Source of the DNA: Thermoleophilia bacterium
GTDB lineage: Bacteria > Actinomycetota > Thermoleophilia > Gaiellales > SKUG01
Length of the DNA stretch: 32,300 nt
Assembly (NCBI GenBank): GCA_025964435.1
Contig: JAOPYV010000074.1
Location: forward strand, 1-32,300
Direction of reading: 5' to 3'
The position numbers and the translations under genes were made by a program. A model generated the notes under the pieces. The model was not told the DNA's origin. It made no database searches and saw only the letters and a list, made by a program, of their open reading frames with translations. This document shows, piece after piece, positions 22,865 to 29,595 of the stretch. Every line of letters begins with the position of its first letter. Position 1 is the first letter of the stretch.

Positions 22865-22909
22865 AGATGGGCCGTGAAGGGATCGAACCTTCGACCTTGT
22901 GATTAAGAG
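22865..22909 (-). repeat. attachment site repeat within intact tRNA-Lys (integrase end)
   Basis: 45 bp identical to 17646-17690. It spans the anticodon loop through the 3' end of the tRNA and three bases past it. Supplied by the element on integration, it restores a complete tRNA gene. Confidence 0.93.
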
Positions 22910-22940
22910 TCACCTGCTCTACCATCTGAGCTAACGGCCC
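22868..22940 (-). tRNA. tRNA-Lys (anticodon CTT)
   Basis: 73-nt cloverleaf on the minus strand. Acceptor GGGCCGT pairs with ACGGCCC and the discriminator is A. The D arm is GCTC-AGATGGTA-GAGC, the anticodon loop CTCTTAA gives CTT, and the T arm is GAAGG-TTCGATC-CCTTC. The CCA end is not encoded. The outermost anticodon-stem pair is a G-A mismatch. Its 3' half is the integration target of the adjacent element. Confidence 0.96.
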
Positions 22941-22950
22941 AAACGCGTAG

Positions 22951-22966
22951 GCAGCTCGAAAGCTGC
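22951..22966. terminator. short hairpin between J-domain gene and tRNA
   Basis: GCAGCT (22951-22956), loop CGAA, AGCTGC (22961-22966). It lies 57 bp past the J-domain stop codon and just upstream of the tRNA. It may end the J-domain transcript; there is no clear T-tract. Confidence 0.35.
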
Positions 22967-23023
22967 TCACAGCGGTATGTGGAATCTTAGCAGCCGTCGC
23001 ACGCTCGTGCGAGTGGCAACAGT

Positions 23024-23857
23024 TCAGCTGGGGGTCGTCGGCAGCACGCGAAGGACGCGGCCGCCACCTGGCTTGACGATCTCCTGGACCTGCGGATCCG
23101 CAGCAGCCGGTGCTTTTCGCAGCTGCGGCGCAAGCGCCTCACCGGCACGCGGAGCGATCGGCTCTTCTTCCTCGACGGGCGCTTCTTGGGCTTCCTGCGC
23201 GAGCAGCGCTGCGAGCTCGCGCTGGGCCAGCTCGGCCTCCTCGCGCATCTCGTCGGCGAGGTCATCGATCTTCGGGGCGTCGTCGGCGCCGACCCGTGGC
23301 TCGCTGATCGCAGCGGCACGGGTGGTGGTCGTCGCGCCGGCGGGCAGCGAGGGGCCGGTCACGGCGTGGAGGATCGCGCTGCCACCGAAGACGAGCACGA
23401 GCACCGAGGCTGCGGCGAGCGAGATGCGGGGGTGGCGTCGCGCGGCAGTCAGCAGGTCGCTGCCGATCTCCTGCAGCTGCGTCGTCAGGTTCACGGGCAC
23501 AGGTGCATGCGTGGCAGCTGCGCCGGGCTGGGACAGTCCGACGTGCGGCTGCGGCGGATGCTGTGCGCCGACGTAGCTCGGTCGGCTGCGTGGAGCGGCC
23601 TTCGGCTCGGGGCGTGCGGCGCTCTCATCGGCGGCGAGCCGGCAGTCATACGCAGCGCGTCGGCCGGAATCGCGCAGCGTCGTGTAGGCCTCGTTGATGC
23701 GCTTGGCCTGAATCTCGGCTTCCTCGCGCATCGCACCCTCGAAGCGATCGGGGTGCCACACCTGCACGTGCATCTTCCATGCACGGCGCACCTCGGAATC
23801 GTCGGCGTTCCGGGAGAGGCCGAGGACTTCATAGTGGGTGCGGTCAGGAGCAGGCAT
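23024..23857 (-). CDS. membrane-anchored J-domain (DnaJ-like) protein
   Basis: 277 residues. An N-terminal J domain (8-70) has THYEVLGLSRNADDSEVRRAW and the HPD motif at 35-37 (VWHPDRFEGA), which stimulates DnaK ATPase. There is no G/F region, zinc centre or client domain as in DnaJ. A Pro-rich linker (80-120) is followed by one membrane helix at about 145-165, then a Glu/Ala-rich coiled-coil-prone stretch (195-235) and a short basic C-terminus. It probably recruits DnaK to the membrane for a special client. Orientation in the membrane and client are unknown. The frame upstream of 23857 was excluded because the J domain begins just after this ATG. Confidence 0.87.
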   Translation of the reverse strand: MPAPDRTHYEVLGLSRNADDSEVRRAWKMHVQVWHPDRFEGAMREEAEIQAKRINEAYTTLRDSGRRAAYDCRLAADESAARPEPKAAPRSRPSYVGAQHPPQPHVGLSQPGAAATHAPVPVNLTTQLQEIGSDLLTAARRHPRISLAAASVLVLVFGGSAILHAVTGPSLPAGATTTTRAAAISEPRVGADDAPKIDDLADEMREEAELAQRELAALLAQEAQEAPVEEEEPIAPRAGEALAPQLRKAPAAADPQVQEIVKPGGGRVLRVLPTTPS

Positions 23858-23942
23858 ACAACTGAATGTCGCCACGAGCGATCGCTGTGACTGGTGCTTT
23901 CGTCGGGTGAGTCCGGTTCTGGCCGCCGACGTGGCCGCACTG

Positions 23943-25232
23943 TCACCCAGGCTGACAACGCGCCTTGGCCGTCGGACCATGCAGGAACGAATCGGCAATG
24001 CAGGCGTCGGGGTCCTGCACGAGGGTAGCAGCGAAGTCGCGCACCTCGCGACACGCTTCCGGGTGCAGGCCACACAGCTTGCCGCCCCGCCCCGCGTTCG
24101 TCGCCACACCGAGCGCGGAGTAGCGAGCCTGGAGGTTGGCCGAGCGCCGGCCGAACTTCACGACGCGGCCCGTGAGTTGATCGAGCGCGCCCAATGGAAT
24201 GTCGATCGCCGGCGTCGCGTCAGCAACGACGAAGCTCAGCGCGACCTCGCCGCTGCGTTCGCCGGGAGAGGTCTTGATCTGTTCCATCGAGCCGAGGTAC
24301 TCGTAGATCGCTCTCGTGGCGCGGGGTGGGAAGACATCCCATGCAAGGCGACGCAGTAGTAAACCGGCGAAAATGGATTCGCGGCCTTGCGCGGCGGTGA
24401 GCCGGTTGCCGCCGAGGATGCTCATGGGGCCTTCGCCGAAGCAGACGCCGTGGTCGTCTACGCAGAGCATGCCGCCGTCGACGCTGACGCCTGGCTCGGT
24501 CGTGATGGTCTGAAGCGCCTGCGCCACGTCCTTCGTCGAGCGCGCCGTCTGGAGCAGGTCGCGAAGCTGCAGCTCGGGCAGGCGGGAGGAGCTGTTGTCG
24601 GGGTACTCGTGCCATGCCGCGCGGCGACTATTGGGGTCGCTGGCGTCGCCCTTCCACGTCACCGTGGCGAAGATGGCTCGCCGGAGCTCCTCGTAGCGCA
24701 CGCCGACGACAGGCTCGTGGTCGCGAATGCGGTGGTCCGAGATGGTGAAGCTCCGCTCGCCGTCCGGACTGGTCCAGCGTTCAGTGACGAGCTTCGCGCT
24801 CCCGAGGTCCTGGTCGGTCCGCACGAAGGTCCATACGGTGTCGTCGCCAGCGGGCACGCCGGCTGCGACGCTGTCGCCCGCGGCATGCAGGACGTCAGCC
24901 GCCGACGCGGTCTGCAGGTCGAGGCCTGCGAACGCGCCGCCGGCCGCGCCGGTCACGAGGCGAAGCGCCGGGCGCTCAGCCTTCCTCGAGTCATAGGTGG
25001 TGTGGCTCGGCTGGAGAGCCACGGCGAGGAGCGCCGCAGCGGCGCCCGCGAGCACGGTCGCCGCGCCGACGCGCACGCGCCGAGTACGCCGAGTACGCCG
25101 AGGGCGTGCTCGCTGCTCCGAACTCTCAGCCATCGCCGCATCGAGACGTGCGCGGGCGGCGTCAGTCACCGGCGCGGGCTGCGCGTGCAGCTCCTGTCGG
25201 GCAACGTCGAACGGATCGAGGATGTCAGTCAT
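23943..25232 (-). CDS. membrane-anchored anti-sigma-like partner of the ECF sigma factor
   Basis: 429 residues. A short cytoplasmic N-terminus (1-50, Arg-rich at 40-53) is followed by one membrane helix (about 54-73) and a ~350-residue extracytoplasmic domain with Cys residues in GMLCVDDHGVCF, GKLCGLHPEAC and near the C-terminus (DACIAD, ARCQ). Layout and genetic position match the CU044_5270-type proteins that follow actinobacterial ECF sigma genes. It overlaps the sigma gene by 4 bp. By analogy it holds the sigma factor at the membrane and senses an envelope signal. There is no HxxxCxxC zinc anti-sigma motif, so the sigma-binding mode is uncertain. Confidence 0.78.
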   Translation of the reverse strand: MTDILDPFDVARQELHAQPAPVTDAARARLDAAMAESSEQRARPRRTRRTRRVRVGAATVLAGAAAALLAVALQPSHTTYDSRKAERPALRLVTGAAGGAFAGLDLQTASAADVLHAAGDSVAAGVPAGDDTVWTFVRTDQDLGSAKLVTERWTSPDGERSFTISDHRIRDHEPVVGVRYEELRRAIFATVTWKGDASDPNSRRAAWHEYPDNSSSRLPELQLRDLLQTARSTKDVAQALQTITTEPGVSVDGGMLCVDDHGVCFGEGPMSILGGNRLTAAQGRESIFAGLLLRRLAWDVFPPRATRAIYEYLGSMEQIKTSPGERSGEVALSFVVADATPAIDIPLGALDQLTGRVVKFGRRSANLQARYSALGVATNAGRGGKLCGLHPEACREVRDFAATLVQDPDACIADSFLHGPTAKARCQPG

Positions 25233-25825
25233 CGGTGGACCTCCAGGTGGGCGGCGAGGATGCGGCGGGCGCGGTGCAGGCGGCTCTTCACCGTGCCGGG
25301 GGCGATGTCGAGCGTCGTGGCGACCTCATCGATCGACAGGTCGCCGGCAACGTGCAGCAGGAAGGTGGCGCGGTCGCGGCGTCGCAGTTGCTTGAGTGCC
25401 GCTCGCAGCCACGGACTGAGCTGTTCGGTCGTGAGCCGTTCATCCGCATCGTCGGCGACGTCGCCCGCGTCGACTGCATCGTCGGGCGACCTGCGGAGCC
25501 AGCGCCGCTCGACGTCGCGGCGCCGGTCGACCATGTTCGTGGCGATCCCGAGCAGCCAGGGAAGCGCGCTGGTGCCGCGTTCCGGGTCAAATCGATCGCG
25601 GCAGCGGAACGCCTCGGCAAAGGTGTCGCCGACGACATCGTCAGCGAGTGCTCCAAGACGGGAGCGGACATAGCGGTGGACGACGAGCTGGTGGCATTCG
25701 AAGAGTTCGCCGAACCGTTCCGGCTCGACGAGCGATGCAGCAACGACGACCGCATCATCAGGACGTGCGCCAACATCCGGGGATTGGATGGAGTGGCCGG
25801 GCGTGAGGCTGCGAGTCGGACTCAT
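25229..25825 (-). CDS. ECF-type RNA polymerase sigma factor
   Basis: 198 residues. The region-2 domain includes FGELFECHQLVVHRYVRSRLG, DVVGDTFAEAFRCRDRFD and LPWLLGIATNMVDRRRDVERR. The region-4 HTH includes LKQLRRRDRATFLLHVAGDLSIDEVATTLDIAPGTVKSRLHRARR. There is no region 1 or 3, as in ECF factors. The ribosome binding site GAGG lies just before the ATG at 25825. It is co-translated with the downstream membrane partner (ATGA overlap), so the pair probably forms a signal-responsive switch. The upstream spacer (25826-25863) contains TGAACC and CGAACC elements on the gene strand that might be an autoregulated ECF promoter; this is weak. Confidence 0.95.
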   Translation of the reverse strand: MSPTRSLTPGHSIQSPDVGARPDDAVVVAASLVEPERFGELFECHQLVVHRYVRSRLGALADDVVGDTFAEAFRCRDRFDPERGTSALPWLLGIATNMVDRRRDVERRWLRRSPDDAVDAGDVADDADERLTTEQLSPWLRAALKQLRRRDRATFLLHVAGDLSIDEVATTLDIAPGTVKSRLHRARRILAAHLEVHR

Positions 25826-25863
25826 CTACCTCGTACTCCCGGTTCGTGACCGAGTGGTTCACG

Positions 25864-25882
25864 ATCGGGCGTCGCGCCCGAT
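25864..25882. terminator. hairpin terminator after the STAS gene
   Basis: Perfect 8-bp stem ATCGGGCG (25864-25871) with CGCCCGAT (25875-25882), loop TCG, 13 bp beyond the STAS stop codon. It separates that gene from the sigma operon reading in the same direction. No strong T-tract. Confidence 0.6.
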
Positions 25883-25894
25883 GCTGCCGCGGGT

Positions 25895-26257
25895 TCAGGC
25901 AGTCGCGCTGGCGGTGCGAGCCGCCTCGAGCGCATCTTCGCGCGTCGCGTGGATCTCGAAGACGCGGTGCAGGCCTGTGATCTCGAAGATCTTCACGATG
26001 TTGCGATCGCTGCAGACGAGCAGCAGCTGGCCGCCGTCCGGGCGCAGTCGCTTCACGCCGCCGACGAGCACGCCGAGCGTGGTGGAGTCGATGAAGGTCG
26101 TGTCGGTGAAGTCGACGACGATCTGCAGGACGCCATTCTCGATGTGCTCGAGCAGGCGCTGCTTGAACTCGGGGGCCGTGTACAGGTCGACCTCGCCCTT
26201 GAGGTCGATGACTGCGATGCCCGCTTCGGCGATCTCGCTGCTGACTGCAAAGTTCAT
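25895..26257 (-). CDS. STAS-domain anti-anti-sigma factor (SpoIIAA/RsbV-like)
   Basis: 120-residue single STAS domain. The family core is present: GEVDLYTAPEFKQRL, then VVDFTDTTFIDSTTLGVLVG, where S58 in FIDST is the site phosphorylated by anti-sigma kinases in this family. The C-terminal helix is TREDALEAA. In its unphosphorylated form such a protein binds a kinase/anti-sigma (RsbW/SpoIIAB-like) to free a sigma factor. No kinase gene is in the window, and the adjacent ECF system uses a different kind of regulator, so the partner is elsewhere. A GAGAGGGA stretch precedes the start. Confidence 0.93.
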   Translation of the reverse strand: MNFAVSSEIAEAGIAVIDLKGEVDLYTAPEFKQRLLEHIENGVLQIVVDFTDTTFIDSTTLGVLVGGVKRLRPDGGQLLLVCSDRNIVKIFEITGLHRVFEIHATREDALEAARTASATA

Positions 26258-26307
26258 GCGTGTTTCCCTCTCGCTCCCCGGAACTGTCGTCCGGACCCTA
26301 CATGGTT

Positions 26308-27006
26308 TCAGCCGAGGCCCGGCGGAAGGCTGACGTTACCTCCACCAGCCGCTGCCTGAGCTTCCTGCTCCTTGATGTTCTCGATCTCTTCCTTGACGCC
26401 ATCGACGGAGCCGGATTCCGGGAACTTCTTGAGGAAGGCGTTGAAGGTGGCGATCGCCTTGTCGGTGTCGCCGTTGCCCTGGTGCGCGGTGGCGAGGTTG
26501 AGCAGGTAGTCCTCGTTGTTGGGCTCGGCCTTGACCAGTGCGGTCCAGATCGGCAGCGCGAGCGCCGCCTTGCCCTGGCCCTGGAGGAAGCCGGCGTAGC
26601 GCTCGGCGCTCTTCACGTCCGTGGGGTCGAGCTCGTAGCTCGCCTTGTAGGCGTCGGTCGCGCGGTCGATGTTGCGCTGGAAGTCCTTCGCCGCTTCCTG
26701 CGTGCCGTCGGAGTTGGTGATCGGCGCCGCGAGCGTCTGGTACGCCGAGCCGAGCTCGGTGAAGGCCTCCTGGCAGCGGGCGAGGCGCTTGCCGGTCGGC
26801 GGCTTCTTGGTGTCGGAGCAGTTGTCCTCGCGCACCTTCTCGCGGGAGTCGTCGAGCAGCTCCTGCGTGGCGCCGCGGCCATCGTTGGAGCCGAACAGCG
26901 ATGCGCCGCCCAGGAACGGGCTGATGACGAGCAGCGCGAAGCCGACGCTCATGACGAAGACCATGAACCAGATGGTGACTTTGACCCACATTGACTGATT
27001 GCTCAT
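26308..27006 (-). CDS. membrane-anchored TPR protein
   Basis: 232 residues. One N-terminal membrane helix (about 8-32, VTIWFMVFVMSVGFALLVISPF) precedes a charged segment with a Cys pair (NCSDTKK, LARCQEA). Three or so tetratricopeptide-like repeats follow between 95 and 205 (ATDAYKASYELDPTDVKSAERYAGF; ALPIWTALVKAEPNNEDYLLNLATAH; AIATFNAFLKKFPES). A likely scaffold on the outer face of the membrane; no specific family recognised. It starts 23 bp after the amidohydrolase stop, so it is probably the last gene of the tatA-tatC operon. Confidence 0.82.
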   Translation of the reverse strand: MSNQSMWVKVTIWFMVFVMSVGFALLVISPFLGGASLFGSNDGRGATQELLDDSREKVREDNCSDTKKPPTGKRLARCQEAFTELGSAYQTLAAPITNSDGTQEAAKDFQRNIDRATDAYKASYELDPTDVKSAERYAGFLQGQGKAALALPIWTALVKAEPNNEDYLLNLATAHQGNGDTDKAIATFNAFLKKFPESGSVDGVKEEIENIKEQEAQAAAGGGNVSLPPGLG

Positions 27007-27029
27007 GGTGTCGCTTTCCCTTTGTGAAC

Positions 27030-28355
27030 CTAGGCTGTGGCGCCGGCGCGCCGCACCGGAAGTGCGAGCAGCTGCCGTGCATCAGCAGCACGCGCGCGCG
27101 CCGCTTCGAGGCCAGTTCTATCACGGCCCACGACTTCCCTGCCTGCAACCAGCACCGACTGGACGTCGCTGGGGGTCGCGCCGAGCACGTACGCCGCGAG
27201 CGGATCGTCGCAGGTGCCGACGTGCACGGCGATGAGGTCGGCATGGGAGCCGACGTCGATCGTGCCGAGGTCGGCGTAGCCGAGCACGGCGGCTGCATCG
27301 GCCGTGGCCATGCGCAGCAGCCGGCCGAGGTCGGGCCAGCGCGCGTCACGGGCGATCGCGCGGTGGACCTCGAGCGCGGTGCGCAGCTCGGCGAAGGGAT
27401 CGAGCGGACCGGCGCTCGAGGGTGAATCGGTGCCGAGGCCGACGACGACGCCCGCTCGGTCGACGCGGGCGAGGTCGAGCGCGCCGCAGCCGAGCCGGGC
27501 ATTGGAGCGTGGGCAGTGCGCGATGCCGACGCCGGTGGCGGCGAGCACCTCGAGCTCATCGGGGGCTGCCTGCACGAGGTGCACACCGACGACGTGCGGG
27601 CCGAGGATGTCGGCGAGCGCGTGGATCGGCGACTGTTCCCAGGTCGGCAGCGCGAAGCCGCGGCTGCCCATCTGCTCGCGCAGCGCGCCGCCACCACGGT
27701 AGAAGTCGGTCTCGTCCGGGCTCTCGAAGAGGTGCGTCATCCACGGCAGGCCGGTCGCGTGGACGGCACGGTAGAGCGCTTCGCCGACGGTGTACGGCGC
27801 GTGCGGGGAGATGCCATGCGTCAGCAGCTCGCTCGACGGCAGGGCGGCGAGTCGCTCGAGCGTGGTCGCGACGGCGGCATCGGCCTCGGCGCCCTCGACG
27901 TCGCCGAAGACCTCGAGGTAGACGCGCCCGCGCAGCCCGGCGGCGTGCATCGCGTGGGCCGCATCGCCGCTGAAGGAGGCATCGCCGACGGTCGTGATGC
28001 CGGCGTGGAGCGCGGCGACCGCGCCGAAGTCGGCGCTGGCGCGCATCTGCTCGGGCGAGAGCCGGCGCTTGCGATGGACGTGGTCGCCGATCCATTCGGC
28101 GAAGCTGAGCCCGTCGACGAGCGCGTCGTAGGCGGCGTACTCGAGGTGGGCGTGGGCGTTGACGAAGCCCGGCGCGATGACGCAGCCGTCATGCAGCACG
28201 ACGTCGTCGCCGAAGCGCTCGATCGCCTGCTCGCGGCTGACCCGTGGCTCGAGCTCGACGATGCGCCCATCGGCGATCGTCACGAGCACGTCACGCGCGG
28301 GCGGGGCGCTGACCGGCAACGCCCACGGCGCCCACCATCGAAGGAGCTCGCTCAT
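27030..28355 (-). CDS. amidohydrolase-family deaminase (TRZ/ATZ-like; candidate aminodeoxyfutalosine deaminase)
   Basis: 441 residues. Metal and catalytic residues of the cytosine-deaminase-like amidohydrolases are all visible: H68 and H70 (FVNAHAHLE), H185 (SPHAPYT), H208 and E211 (THLFESPDE), H259, and D310 (GTDSPSS). It should therefore be an active deaminase or hydrolase using a single metal. Layout and the NAHAHLE/THLFES motifs resemble MqnX-type aminodeoxyfutalosine deaminases of the futalosine menaquinone pathway, but nearby families (SAH/guanine deaminases, chlorohydrolases) cannot be excluded, and no other mqn gene is here. It overlaps tatC by 4 bp, so it is co-translated with it. 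Confidence 0.85.
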   Translation of the reverse strand: MSELLRWWAPWALPVSAPPARDVLVTIADGRIVELEPRVSREQAIERFGDDVVLHDGCVIAPGFVNAHAHLEYAAYDALVDGLSFAEWIGDHVHRKRRLSPEQMRASADFGAVAALHAGITTVGDASFSGDAAHAMHAAGLRGRVYLEVFGDVEGAEADAAVATTLERLAALPSSELLTHGISPHAPYTVGEALYRAVHATGLPWMTHLFESPDETDFYRGGGALREQMGSRGFALPTWEQSPIHALADILGPHVVGVHLVQAAPDELEVLAATGVGIAHCPRSNARLGCGALDLARVDRAGVVVGLGTDSPSSAGPLDPFAELRTALEVHRAIARDARWPDLGRLLRMATADAAAVLGYADLGTIDVGSHADLIAVHVGTCDDPLAAYVLGATPSDVQSVLVAGREVVGRDRTGLEAARARAADARQLLALPVRRAGATA

Positions 28356-29212
28356 GCGGCACCCGGCGCCGGCGCTTCGGTCTCTGCCTCGGCGGTCGCG
28401 GCGCGGGCGGCGGCGCGGGCAACGCTGCGCTCCTGCAGGCGCACGGCGAGGATCGAGAGCTCATAGAGCAGCACGAGGGGGACGATCTCGATCGCGAGCG
28501 AGACCGGGTCGGCCGTCGGCAGCAGCGCCGCGATGACCACCATCAGCACGAGCGCGACCTTGCGGCTCGAGCGCAGGCGCGTGCTGGTCACGATGCCGAC
28601 GCGCGCCAGCCCGAGCAGCACGAGCGGGAAGCAGAAGACGGCGCCGATCGCGAGCAGCGTCGTGGCGACGAAGGAGTAGTACTCCTTGGCGCGCACGACG
28701 ACCTCGATCGAATCCGGGCTCAGCCCGAGCAGGAACTGGATCGCCGGGCCGAGGATGAGGAAGTAGCCGAAGGCGACGCCGGCCACGAACAGCGCGGGCG
28801 CCACGAACAGCAGCGTGCGGATCGTGCGCCGCGCCTCGACCGGCACCGCCGGCTGGGTGAAGCGCCAGGCGTGCCAGAGGATGTATGGGATCGCCGCGAC
28901 GAAGGCGACCTGCGCGGCGATGCTGAGCGACGTGAAGAACGGCTCGGTCACGCCGAGCGTCTGGAGCGGCCAGCGATCGTCGAGCGGTCGCGCGAGCACG
29001 TCGAAGAGCACGTCGCGCTGCCAGTAGGCGACGCCGAACGCCGTGAAGAAGAAGATCGCGACGAGCACGACGCGCAGCCGCAGCTCCTCGAGATGGGAGA
29101 CGAGCGGCGCGTGGCCCTGCTCGTCGAGCGGGCGCAGCTTGCCGGAGCCCGGCACTGCGAACCGGAGACGGCGGCGCGCCTTCGGCGCGGTGGGAGGGAG
29201 GCCGGCGGTCAC
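28352..29212 (-). CDS. tatC: Sec-independent protein translocase TatC
   Basis: 286 residues, six membrane helices. Signatures: SHLEELRLRV at about residue 39 (first-helix entry, E of the signal-binding site), EPFFTSL after the first periplasmic loop, and LPTADPVSLAIEIVPLVLLYEL in the last hairpin (TPDPVSQ...P..LYE in the family). TatC recognises twin-arginine signal peptides and recruits TatA. The start is GTG at 29212, 8 bp after the tatA stop; the ~38-residue polar N-terminal extension before SHLEELR is longer than in E. coli. The C-terminus is an Ala/Glu tail. Confidence 0.96.
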   Translation of the reverse strand: MTAGLPPTAPKARRRLRFAVPGSGKLRPLDEQGHAPLVSHLEELRLRVVLVAIFFFTAFGVAYWQRDVLFDVLARPLDDRWPLQTLGVTEPFFTSLSIAAQVAFVAAIPYILWHAWRFTQPAVPVEARRTIRTLLFVAPALFVAGVAFGYFLILGPAIQFLLGLSPDSIEVVVRAKEYYSFVATTLLAIGAVFCFPLVLLGLARVGIVTSTRLRSSRKVALVLMVVIAALLPTADPVSLAIEIVPLVLLYELSILAVRLQERSVARAAARAATAEAETEAPAPGAA

Positions 29213-29220
29213 CGGATCAG

Positions 29221-29514
29221 TCAGCGGGCGGCGTCGGTGTCGCGCGCGGAATCGGTCGTGGGGTCCACGACCTCGACCGGCAGCGGCGTGGCGACGGGCG
29301 CGGTGGTGGCGGCAGCCTTCGACTGCTCGGTGCCCTGCGCGGCGGTGATCGAGGCTGCGCTCGGCGTGTCATTTCCACCGAGGCCGGTCAGGCTCTCGCG
29401 GAACCCCTTGATGCCCTTGCCGAGCGAGGAGCCGATCTCCGGAAGTCGCTTCGGGCCGAACAGCACGAGGACGATGAGGAGGATGACGATGAGTTCCTGC
29501 CAGTGAATGCCCAT
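29221..29514 (-). CDS. tatA: twin-arginine translocase subunit TatA
   Basis: 97 residues. The short N-terminal membrane helix (about 5-19, [24 protein letters not shown]) carries the FGP hinge. The amphipathic helix [15 protein letters not shown] follows, then a Thr/Ala-rich disordered tail. It oligomerises to form the Tat protein-conducting site. First gene of the tatA-tatC-amidohydrolase-TPR operon and divergent from the HtrA gene across 81 bp. No TatB-like gene is seen, consistent with a TatA/TatC system. Confidence 0.95.
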   Translation of the reverse strand: MGIHWQELIVILLIVLVLFGPKRLPEIGSSLGKGIKGFRESLTGLGGNDTPSAASITAAQGTEQSKAAATTAPVATPLPVEVVDPTTDSARDTDAAR

Positions 29515-29595
29515 GCGGGGACGGTACCACGTAAGAGCAACGTAGGAATGCAGTCAAACTCATGAACTGGGATGCGATGCCGGGCAATCTCGGGT

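Larger units (their letters stand above)
17646..22909. mobile_element. 5.2-kb integrative element inserted in tRNA-Lys(CTT)
   Basis: Bounded by the perfect 45-bp direct repeats 17646-17690 and 22865-22909, 5219 bp apart. A tyrosine integrase gene sits next to the repeat that completes the intact tRNA. Paired GTTACC motifs lie inside both ends. Contents in order: left arm site, a large secreted calcium-loop repeat protein, an ~0.8-kb non-coding stretch opening with three hairpins, the integrase, the right arm site, and a replacement terminator for the tRNA. There is no replication, conjugation, capsid or obvious excisionase gene, so it is either a minimal genomic island, dependent on other elements for transfer, or the remnant of a larger one. 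The cargo has more A/T-ending codons than flanking genes. Confidence 0.88.

Noticed and set aside
28356-28466. Reading the 27516-28466 + strand frame as a gene
   Set aside because: Antisense to the amidohydrolase and tatC genes, both with complete family motifs.
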